From assembly GCA_900111695.1 (NCBI GenBank), contig FOHD01000012.1, positions 1-59,001 on the forward strand: 59,001 nt of DNA. The letters are read 5' to 3'. Source of the stretch: Olsenella sp. KH3B4. Its GTDB lineage: Bacteria; Actinomycetota; Coriobacteriia; Coriobacteriales; Atopobiaceae. Both the position numbers and the translations under genes were made by a program. The notes under the pieces are model-generated. The model was not told the origin of the DNA. It ran no database searches and was given only the letters and a program-made list of their open reading frames with translations. This document shows, in pieces, positions 45,615 to 52,503 of this stretch (position 1 is the first letter of the stretch; each line of letters opens with the position of its first letter).

Positions 45615-46223
45615 TTACTTGCCGGCGCGGATGGAGGCGCCGAGGGCTCCGCCTGGGTGCCAGGTGACGTACTTCTCGGGCGTGAGGCCAAACTCGTTCT
45701 GCAGCAGGATGGAGAGGCACTGCAGCTCGATTACCTCGGCCAGAATGGAGGCGCGAGGAGGCTTGTTCATGGAGTCGCCCTCCTGCTTGACCCCCGCGAT
45801 GAGGGCCACGTCGCCCTGCTGGGCAAGCCAGGACTGGGGGTTGCCGGTGAGGGCAATAATCTTGGCGCCGTTCTTCTTGAGGCAGGTGACGGTGGCCTTA
45901 AGCTCGCCGGTCTCGCCGGAGTTAGAGATGGCGATCACGACGTCGCCGGGAAGCACCTGGCCGGCGCTGCCGTGAACGCATTCGGTGCCGTGAAGCTCGT
46001 AGGTGGGTGTGCCGGTGGACGAGAAGAGCGAGGCGGCGTAGCCGGAGACGTGGCCGGGCTTGCCGATGCCCGTCACGTGCACGCGACCGCCGTGCTTCTC
46101 GGCGTCAAGGATGAGCTGCTTGGCAGCGCTCAGGGCATCGAAGTCGATGCCGGCGACGTACTCGTCGAGCGACGTCTTCACGATGCCGAGGAACTCCTCA
46201 ACCTGCTCCTTATCAGTAGCCAT
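45615..46223 (-). CDS. SIS-domain sugar isomerase (KdsD/GutQ-like, no CBS domains)
   Basis: 202 aa, a single SIS domain: VHVTGIGKPGHVSGYAASLFSSTGTPTYELHGTE (in parts), ISNSGETGEL and WHPGGALG near the end, the last being typical of arabinose-5-phosphate isomerases. The CBS pair of KdsD is missing. Probably isomerises a phosphosugar delivered by the PTS; the substrate is not known. ATG 46223 after AAGGGAG; 46238 is in frame but without a ribosome site. Confidence 0.92.
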   Translation of the reverse strand: MATDKEQVEEFLGIVKTSLDEYVAGIDFDALSAAKQLILDAEKHGGRVHVTGIGKPGHVSGYAASLFSSTGTPTYELHGTECVHGSAGQVLPGDVVIAISNSGETGELKATVTCLKKNGAKIIALTGNPQSWLAQQGDVALIAGVKQEGDSMNKPPRASILAEVIELQCLSILLQNEFGLTPEKYVTWHPGGALGASIRAGK

Positions 46224-46266
46224 AGTTTCTCCCTTCACATATGTAGGAACCGGATTGATTCCGGCG

Positions 46267-46980
46267 CTACTTCTTTTCCTTCACGTGGTGGCGCGCCATG
46301 GTCGTACTGAGGTCTGCCTCGAGGGCGTCGAGCGTATCGGCCATGAAGGGACGCGTCATGCCCACATAGAGATATCCGGACGGATGCTTGACCCAGCTTC
46401 CCCAGAGGAGAAATCTCAGCGAGTTGCCCTGGCGCACGATCTTGTAGGACTTGATGTCCTTGTACGTGACGACCGTCGCTTCCTTGGGATCGGACTTCTC
46501 GTAGATGTAGACGTAGGTGTGGCCAAAGTCGATGACCCCGGTCTTCATGAAAAACTTGCCGAGGAATCTGCCCATGCGCTTAGACACGAACCACGCTGCC
46601 GTGAGCGCCGCAATGAGCAGGAGAAGCAGCCAGACGTTGCCCGTATAGTTGGCAACAACGCCGCACCAGAAAACGAGGAAGAGCAGGGCAAGCACCGCGA
46701 CGAGGAGGGCAAGCCCCTGGAGAAGCAGGCGCTTCCTGTCCTCCCCCACCGAGAGCTCGACCTCGTCCTCGGGCAGGTCGGGGATGGCAATAGGCTTCGC
46801 CATGCCAATGATGTCGCCGAGCACCGCGTCGCTCGCCCTTCTCGCCTTGTCAGCAGAGGAGTCCTGGGCATGTCCACCGACCTTCTTGGGTGCCTCCACG
46901 GCATCTGGCCGCGGGGTCTCTGCAGTCGCGCCCGTGGTGCCCGGGGCGGTCTCGTGATGCTTCTGGTTCTTCTTTCCCAA
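46267..46980 (-). CDS. Membrane protein of unknown function in the PTS operon
   Basis: 237 aa. A hydrophilic Lys/Thr/Asp-rich start of about 85 residues, two adjacent membrane segments (LLLQGLALLVAVLALLFLVFW; VWLLLLLIAALTAAWFV), then about 100 residues with a PH-like pattern (FGHTYVYIYEKSD, VTYKDIKSYKIVRQGNSLRFLLWG). I place the start at TTG 46980, seven bases after GGAAGG; the frame upstream of it overlaps the hairpin at 47048-47081. No family is recognised. It lies between the IIC and SIS genes. Confidence 0.75.
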   Translation of the reverse strand: MGKKNQKHHETAPGTTGATAETPRPDAVEAPKKVGGHAQDSSADKARRASDAVLGDIIGMAKPIAIPDLPEDEVELSVGEDRKRLLLQGLALLVAVLALLFLVFWCGVVANYTGNVWLLLLLIAALTAAWFVSKRMGRFLGKFFMKTGVIDFGHTYVYIYEKSDPKEATVVTYKDIKSYKIVRQGNSLRFLLWGSWVKHPSGYLYVGMTRPFMADTLDALEADLSTTMARHHVKEKK

Positions 46981-47047
46981 CAGTTTTCCTTCCTGCCAAA
47001 TCGCGCCTTGCCTGCAGCTGGGCGCAACCCTGCCACCCGGATTGACG

Positions 47048-47081
47048 CAGGGGCGCCCGTGGCGTGCCGCGGGCGCCCCTG
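47048..47081 (-). terminator. Hairpin between the IIC gene and the membrane-protein gene
   Basis: Perfect 12-bp stem CAGGGGCGCCCG/CGGGCGCCCCTG with a 10-base loop. No T tract follows, so it may act as an mRNA-stabilising or processing stem that keeps PTS transcripts more abundant than the enzyme genes. Confidence 0.5.
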
Positions 47082-47132
47082 GAATCAAACGCTAGGGCTG
47101 AGTAGGTAATGCAAAGCTAGTTCCCGTCCGGA

Positions 47133-48443
47133 TTAGGCGAAGAGGCTGCCGATACCGTAGATAATCGAGCCGACGATGTTGTAGTCGACGTTGGGGAACG
47201 ATGCGCCGGCGATTCCGAGCGAGGAGAACGCAGGATACAGGATCAGCGGACCGGCGCAGAGGAAGATGCCAACGAGGAACGAGCCGAGCAGGGCGCCACG
47301 CCAACCGCCATAGGCATAGCCGCAGACGCCGCAGGTGCCACCGGAGAAGAAGCAGATGCCGGCAGCGGGAATCATGATGGTCGGGCTGTGGAAGGCGACC
47401 ATGAGAGCCATGGCAACGAGGCCACCGAGGAACGAGCCGATGAAGCCGATGATGACGGCGTCAGGCGCGAACGGGAAGATGGCAGGGCAGTCGACGGCAG
47501 GACGGGCGTCGGGAATGAGCTTCTCGGAGATGCCCACGAAGGCCGCGGTGATCTCGGCGATGAACTGGCGCACGCCGTAGATCAGGACGGACATACCGGC
47601 TGCGAACTGGAGGCCGGCGAGGAACGGCCAGATCCACCAGATGTCGTTGCCAAAGTAGGAGGTGAATGCCTTGCCGTTGGCAAGGGTGTCGCCAAAGTGG
47701 CCGGTCACGAAGCAGGCGATGGTCACGATGTAGAACAGCACAATCATGAACAGGGCCACGGAGAAGACAAAGTCGCGGAAGAGCTTGAAGAACTCGGGGA
47801 GGTTGGCCTCCTTGACCTCGTTGTTCTCGATCTCCTTCTCGTTCTTCTTGGCGAAGAGCTTGCCGCAGTAGCCAGAGAAGGCGTAGCCGATGCAGTTGAA
47901 GTGACCAATTGCGAAGTCGTTGGAGCCGGTGAGCTTCTCAACGAAGGGCTGGCAGAGCGACGGCAGAGCCGCACCGCAGAAGCCGAGGACAACGCCGCCG
48001 GCGATGACGGTCACGGCAATGGGAGCGCCCAGGGCGATGAAGACCAGGGCGAGCACGCAGGCGAAGTACAGGAAGTGCTGGCCGGTCAGGAAGATTGCCT
48101 TCCAGGGGGTAATCTTGGCGAACACGAGGTTCATGATGAAGCCAAAGACCATGACCAGAGCGACCTCAGTGCCGTAGGTATCAAGCGCGAGAGAGGTCGC
48201 GACCTCGACCTGCGTCACAACGCCCTGCACGTTAAAAGCCGTGGAGAACATGGCGCCAAAGGTGGTGATCTGCGCGGACATGGCGCTGGAGCCGATGTTG
48301 AAGATCATGAAGCCGATAATGGTCTTGACGGTGCCGGCAAACGTGTCGACCGCCGACTTCTTCTGCAGGAGCAGGCCGACGAGGGCAATGATGCCCATAA
48401 TCAGCGCTGTGTCCCTCATCTGCATGAGGAATGCGTTCAGCAT
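47133..48443 (-). CDS. PTS transporter subunit IIC, ascorbate (UlaA/SgaT) family
   Basis: Membrane channel that imports and phosphorylates a sugar with IIA and IIB. 436 aa with about ten membrane segments. Family marks include KTIIGFMIFNIGSSAM, LTGQHFLYFACVLALV, IYGVRQFIAEITAAFVGISEKLIPDARPAVDCPAIFPFAPDAV (in parts) and GICFFSGGTCGVCGYAYGGWRGA. ATG 48443 after AAGGATTTC. Compared with the ascorbate system, none of the ulaDEFG catabolic genes is present, so the substrate may be a different sugar or sugar acid. Confidence 0.94.
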   Translation of the reverse strand: MLNAFLMQMRDTALIMGIIALVGLLLQKKSAVDTFAGTVKTIIGFMIFNIGSSAMSAQITTFGAMFSTAFNVQGVVTQVEVATSLALDTYGTEVALVMVFGFIMNLVFAKITPWKAIFLTGQHFLYFACVLALVFIALGAPIAVTVIAGGVVLGFCGAALPSLCQPFVEKLTGSNDFAIGHFNCIGYAFSGYCGKLFAKKNEKEIENNEVKEANLPEFFKLFRDFVFSVALFMIVLFYIVTIACFVTGHFGDTLANGKAFTSYFGNDIWWIWPFLAGLQFAAGMSVLIYGVRQFIAEITAAFVGISEKLIPDARPAVDCPAIFPFAPDAVIIGFIGSFLGGLVAMALMVAFHSPTIMIPAAGICFFSGGTCGVCGYAYGGWRGALLGSFLVGIFLCAGPLILYPAFSSLGIAGASFPNVDYNIVGSIIYGIGSLFA

Positions 48444-48520
48444 ATGAAATCCTTCCAATGAATCACTTGCGGGATTCCCCCGCCCGTTTCGTGCGCAGCC
48501 CTACCCAGCTAGGTGTTTGC

Positions 48521-48832
48521 TTACCTGCGGGGCTCCTCGCCCTTGTGCTCGTCAAGCCACGCGTGAAGCTTCTCGCGAATCTCGTTCTTGTCGACGAGGT
48601 TCTTGATTCCAACCGCAGAAGGAACACGAGGATCCTGAGACAGCTCCTCGGTAAGGTCAATCATCGTGATGACGAGGTCGCCACGGAAGCCGATGATGGA
48701 GTCAAGGTTGCCGTGCTCGGTCTCGATGGGGAGGTTGTCCTCCTTGATGACCTGATCGCACTTGATCTTGAGCATCATCGAGGAGCCCATGCCAGCGCGG
48801 CAGCACACCAGAGCGTGATACTTGCGGTCCAT
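48521..48832 (-). CDS. PTS subunit IIB, lactose/ascorbate type
   Basis: 103 aa cytoplasmic phosphocarrier. The P-loop CRAGMGSSMMLKIK places the phosphorylated cysteine at residue 11, matching UlaB. A second cysteine precedes it directly (CC). Starts on the last base of the IIA gene, giving a one-base overlap. Confidence 0.94.
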   Translation of the reverse strand: MDRKYHALVCCRAGMGSSMMLKIKCDQVIKEDNLPIETEHGNLDSIIGFRGDLVITMIDLTEELSQDPRVPSAVGIKNLVDKNEIREKLHAWLDEHKGEEPRR

Positions 48833-49287
48833 TACATACCCCTTTCCTTGACGTGGACGAGGTCCACGACTTCCTTTGCATCCTTGCAGGCATCGAGCTT
48901 GGTGAAGAAGTCCGGATCAGAGAGAAGCTCGACCAGCGACTGGAGCGCGCTCAGGTGAGAGTCGTTGTCCTTCGCGCTGAGCGGGAACAGGTACTTCACC
49001 GGATCGTTGTCCTCGCTGCCAAACTCGACAGGATCCTTGAGCGTCACGATGCCCACGGCAGACTCGAGAGCTCCGCTCTCGGGACGGGCGTGCGGGAGCG
49101 CCACGTGCTCCGTGATCACGATGTACGGACCGAGCTCGTGGACGCCCTTGATGATGTCGTCGACGTAGCCCTCCGTCACCTTGCCGTTGGCAACCAGCGG
49201 AGCCGTTGCCTTGCGGATGGCATCCTCCCAGTCGCTCGCCTCGACGTTAAGCTGTACGAGGCTCTCGTCGAGAAGATCGCTGAGCAT
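48832..49287 (-). CDS. PTS subunit IIA, fructose/mannitol-ascorbate type
   Basis: 151 aa PTS_EIIA_2 domain. The phosphorylated histidine is His66 in HVALPHARPE; VGIVTLKDPVEFG and LFPLSAKDNDSHLSAL are also typical. First gene of the operon. ATG 49287 after AGGAAGGGTAGG. Confidence 0.95.
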   Translation of the reverse strand: MLSDLLDESLVQLNVEASDWEDAIRKATAPLVANGKVTEGYVDDIIKGVHELGPYIVITEHVALPHARPESGALESAVGIVTLKDPVEFGSEDNDPVKYLFPLSAKDNDSHLSALQSLVELLSDPDFFTKLDACKDAKEVVDLVHVKERGM

Positions 49288-49701
49288 GTAACCACCTACC
49301 CTTCCTATATTCGTGAGCAGCCATTTACGGCCACCCTCTCAATAACAGTTCGTAACTGTGACACTAAATGAACACCCTCGCAACCAATTTTTCATATTCT
49401 CGGCGCAAATTTTCCCCAATTTCGCCCAACGGTCAAATGAATCATTGTGCATGCATGCTTTCTAGCTGCAGTTTTATAGATTTAATTGAATGATGCGTCA
49501 TCTTATAGCTATGTATATGCTTATGTTTTTATGTGTTTATAGTTTATTTTTACGAACGATAGAACACTGTTCATCTTGTTTCTATAAACAAAACAATTAG
49601 GCTTTTGAGTATCAAGCTTTATGTACGATTGACTATGAATAGCTATTTCCACTTCGTATAATTGATTCCGTCAGCGAGACATTGTTGAGGGCGGAGGCAC
49701 T
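49288..49701. promoter_or_regulatory. AT-rich divergent control region of the PTS operon and its DeoR-type regulator
   Basis: 414 bases, far more AT-rich than any other part of the window. Palindromes: ACAGTT-CGT-AACTGT (49345-49359) close to the PTS side and GAACACTGTTC (49562-49572) close to the regulator side. TTTATAG occurs at 49473 and 49536, CTTATAG at 49502, and the inverse CTATAAA at 49582. For the regulator, TATAAT at 49657-49662 is a strong -10; TTGACT at 49629 is five bases too far for a normal -35. These are candidate operators for the DeoR-family protein. Confidence 0.55.
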
Positions 49702-50517
49702 GTGAAGAGAAGCAAGGCATATATTGCCGCACGCAGGGATGCCATCGTCGCTCTCCTCGAGAGCAAGGGACAGGTAGGTGTTGCTGAACTCGCTGACCAC
49801 TTTGGCGTTTCGACGTTGACCATCAGGCGTGATCTTGACTACCTGGAGGAGCAGCATGTCCTCTCTCGGCAGTATGGCACGGCAACCCTGCTCAACCCGC
49901 TTGGACGTCCGTCTGGGTCTAGACAGATTCGCGCCAACAAGGCCATCGCCCGCGAGGCGGCAAAGCACGTTGATGACGGGGACTGCATCTTTATTAATGC
50001 GAGTTCGACCGCGCTCTCGATCATCTCCTACATCACGGCACAGGACGTGACCGTCATCACGAACAACGCGAAGGCGCTGCTTCTCACCGAGCGCCCAAAT
50101 GCTTCGATCATCCTCACGGGAGGAGAGATTCGTCCACCAAAGGCGTCGATGACCGGTGAGTTCGCGCTCGAATGCGTAAAGCGCATCACCGCAACCAAGT
50201 GCTTCCTTGGCATCACGGGCCTCTCGCCCACCTATGGCCTCACGTCCGCGACTGCCCCAGAGCCCGCCGTCAACGCAATGATGCTCGAGCGGTCGCACGT
50301 GCACGTCATCGTGGCTGACTCGTCGAAGATCGGCAAGACCTCGAGCTTCCAGTTTGGTTCCACCGACGAGGTGGACCTGCTCATCACGGACTCCGGTGCA
50401 ACGGACGAGCAAGTCGAGCTGCTCGAGGAGAACGGTGTCTCGGACGTCATCCGCGTCGATTTGGGGACCGCCGCCATGCAGATGTCCGAGGAAGAGCTGG
50501 AGCAGAGAGACGTCTAG
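49702..50517 (+). CDS. DeoR/GlpR-family transcriptional regulator
   Basis: 271 aa. The N-terminal helix-turn-helix is DAIVALLESKGQVGVAELADHFGVSTLTIRRDLDYLEE (in parts; STLTIRRDL is diagnostic). The DeoR C-terminal sugar-phosphate sensor has ANKAIAREAAKHVDDGDCIFIN, TNNAKALLL, LTGGEIRPP and ADSSKIGK. Start GTG 49702 after GGCGGAGG. It diverges from the PTS operon and most likely represses it until a phosphosugar binds. Its stop overlaps the stop of the convergent YitT gene by three bases (CTAG). Confidence 0.95.
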   Translation: MKRSKAYIAARRDAIVALLESKGQVGVAELADHFGVSTLTIRRDLDYLEEQHVLSRQYGTATLLNPLGRPSGSRQIRANKAIAREAAKHVDDGDCIFINASSTALSIISYITAQDVTVITNNAKALLLTERPNASIILTGGEIRPPKASMTGEFALECVKRITATKCFLGITGLSPTYGLTSATAPEPAVNAMMLERSHVHVIVADSSKIGKTSSFQFGSTDEVDLLITDSGATDEQVELLEENGVSDVIRVDLGTAAMQMSEEELEQRDV

Positions 50518-51389
50518 CGTTTCTCGATGCTCTTGAAGCCCTCGCCGTACGCCTCGTGGACCTCGGCGATGACCACGATCGCGTCTGGATCAGTCTCGGC
50601 AACTATCTCCTTGAGGTGCGCCAGCTCTCCACGAGAGAGCACGCAGAAGATGACGGGTCTGAGTTCGCGGCTCCACATGCCGCGTGCCTCGAACTCCGTG
50701 CAGCCGCGGTCGAGCTCGACCATGATCTGGCGGGCGATTCTCTCGTGCTTCTCGGAGATGATGTAGGCTGCACGCTGGACGCGCGGGCCATCGACCACCG
50801 CGTCGATCACCCGGCCGCAGATGTACATTGCGATCGCGGCATAGAGCGCGTTCTCGATTGAGAAGACCGGGGCGGAGAGCGCGACGATGGCGCCGTCGAC
50901 AACGATTGCCATGCTGCCGACGGATGCGCCGGTCTTTCTCGCAATGAGCTGAGCGATTATGTCCGTTCCGCCCGTGTTGCCCCCCGTGCGGAAGACCATC
51001 CCCAACCCAACGCCCGTGATAACGCCGCCCCACAAGGCGCAGAGCAGCAGGTCTCCCTCGCCCAGAATGGGGACGAAGGGGGCAATGGCGTCGGTAAGGA
51101 CACCGGACACGATGATGCCTGCTGCAGTGAGGGCCGCGTAGCGCTTGCTGCCGGACCGCACGACGTAGGCAAAGAGCAGGACGTTCATGACGATGGACTG
51201 TATGCCCACGGGGAGGTTCACCCCCGCTTGCAGCGCAAGGGCGTGAAACACTGTGGCCAGGCCGGTGATGCCTCCTGCGGCAAGGCCGTTGGGAACCTCG
51301 AAGCAGTCGAGCCCAAAGGCAAAGAGCAGAGATCCGCCAAAGATGAGAATGGCGTCAAGCGCCACCTCACGCACGCTTATCTTTCTCAC
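50514..51389 (-). CDS. YitT-family membrane protein (DUF161/DUF2179)
   Basis: 291 aa. About five or six membrane segments (ALDAILIFGGSLLFAFGLDCF, GGITGLATVFHALAL, GLGMVFRTGGNTGGTDIIAQLI) and a C-terminal cytoplasmic DUF2179 domain with VFCVLSRGELAHLKEIVAETDPDAIVVIAEV (in parts). Function unknown. Start GTG 51389 overlaps the prfB stop as GTGA, eight bases after GGGAGG, so it is translationally coupled to prfB. Confidence 0.93.
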   Translation of the reverse strand: MRKISVREVALDAILIFGGSLLFAFGLDCFEVPNGLAAGGITGLATVFHALALQAGVNLPVGIQSIVMNVLLFAYVVRSGSKRYAALTAAGIIVSGVLTDAIAPFVPILGEGDLLLCALWGGVITGVGLGMVFRTGGNTGGTDIIAQLIARKTGASVGSMAIVVDGAIVALSAPVFSIENALYAAIAMYICGRVIDAVVDGPRVQRAAYIISEKHERIARQIMVELDRGCTEFEARGMWSRELRPVIFCVLSRGELAHLKEIVAETDPDAIVVIAEVHEAYGEGFKSIEKR

Positions 51390-52501
51390 TGCTCCGGCCT
51401 CCCGGCAAGCACCCACCGGTGATAGGCGATGATGAACTTGTCGAGGTCGCCGTCCTGGAGAACCGAGTCCACGTTGCCAGTCTCAACCCCCGTGCGCAGG
51501 TCTTTCACGAGCTGGTAGGGGTAGAGAACGTAGCTCCTGATCTGGTTGCCAAAGCCAATCTCGTGCTTGGGACCGCGAAGCTCATCCAGTTCGGCGGAGC
51601 GCTTCTCGAGCTCCATCTCATACAGACGGCTGCGCAGAATCTTCATTGCGAACGCCTTGTTCTGGAGCTGGCTGCGCTCGTTCTGGCAGGTAACCACCGT
51701 ACCCGTGGGAATGTGCGTGATCCTCACGGCAGAGTCGGTGGTGTTGACGCCCTGGCCGCCGTGACCCGTCGCGTGATAGACGTCGATGCGAAGGTCCTTG
51801 GGGTCGATGTCGACCTCGATGTCATCCGGAAGGACCGGGAGCACCTCGACACCGGCGAACGTCGTCTGACGGCGCTTCTTCTCGTCCGTTGGAGAGATGC
51901 GCACCAGGCGATGCACGCCCTGCTCGGCACGGAGCATGCCGTATGCGTTGTGACCGTGCACGGTGAAGGTTGCATGGTCAATGCCGATGACCTCTGCCTG
52001 TGGGGCATCGTTCACGTCTACGGTCCACCCGCGTCTGTCACAGTAGCGCAGGTACATGCGGAAGAGCATGTCGCACCAGTCCTGCGCCTCAAGCCCGCCC
52101 TGGCCAGGCGTCACCGTCACGATGGCGTCACCGTGGTCGAGGTCGTCGGTAAACCAGCTGGAGAGCTCAAGCTCGGTAAGGTCATGCTCGAGGGAGGCGG
52201 CGATCGAGGACGCCTCTGCGAGAAGGTCGTTGTCCGAGGTCTCCTCGCCAAGCTCGAGCGCAGCGCGAGCGTCGTCGAGCTTGGCGCGCGCAGCGTCTAT
52301 ACCAGCAACGTCGGATTTTGCAGCGGAGAGACGCGACATGATTTCACGCGCGGCGTTGGCGTCATCCCAGAAGCCAGGGGCGGCGCTCTCCTGCTCGAGC
52401 TGAGCAACGGTTCCCCTCAGCTCGTCGACATGAAGGTAGTCCTCAACCTCGTCGAGCCGAGCGGATAAGGCGTCGAGCGCCGAGCTATCGATATCCGCCA
52501 T
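51386..52501 (-). CDS. prfB: Peptide chain release factor 2
   Basis: Ends translation at UGA and UAA. 371 aa in one uninterrupted frame, so no programmed frameshift. GGQ is at residues 248-250 in ATGHGGQGVNTTDSAVR. The codon-reading loop reads RISPTDEKKRRQTTF: Ser-Pro-Thr at 203-205 where RF2 normally has Ser-Pro-Phe. The overall sequence is RF2, not RF1 (no PxT loop context, RF2-type VEVLPV and NTTDSAVRITHIPTG). ATG 52501, two bases after the secA stop. Confidence 0.96.
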   Translation of the reverse strand: MADIDSSALDALSARLDEVEDYLHVDELRGTVAQLEQESAAPGFWDDANAAREIMSRLSAAKSDVAGIDAARAKLDDARAALELGEETSDNDLLAEASSIAASLEHDLTELELSSWFTDDLDHGDAIVTVTPGQGGLEAQDWCDMLFRMYLRYCDRRGWTVDVNDAPQAEVIGIDHATFTVHGHNAYGMLRAEQGVHRLVRISPTDEKKRRQTTFAGVEVLPVLPDDIEVDIDPKDLRIDVYHATGHGGQGVNTTDSAVRITHIPTGTVVTCQNERSQLQNKAFAMKILRSRLYEMELEKRSAELDELRGPKHEIGFGNQIRSYVLYPYQLVKDLRTGVETGNVDSVLQDGDLDKFIIAYHRWVLAGRPEQ

Positions 52502-52503
52502 GG

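Noticed and set aside
49629..49662. TTGACT...TATAAT as a complete promoter for the DeoR-family gene
   Set aside because: The spacing is 22 bases instead of about 17, so only the -10 is kept as a candidate.
52400..52501. Programmed +1 frameshift in prfB
   Set aside because: RF2 is one open frame from ATG 52501; no in-frame UGA or CTT-TGA slip site is present.
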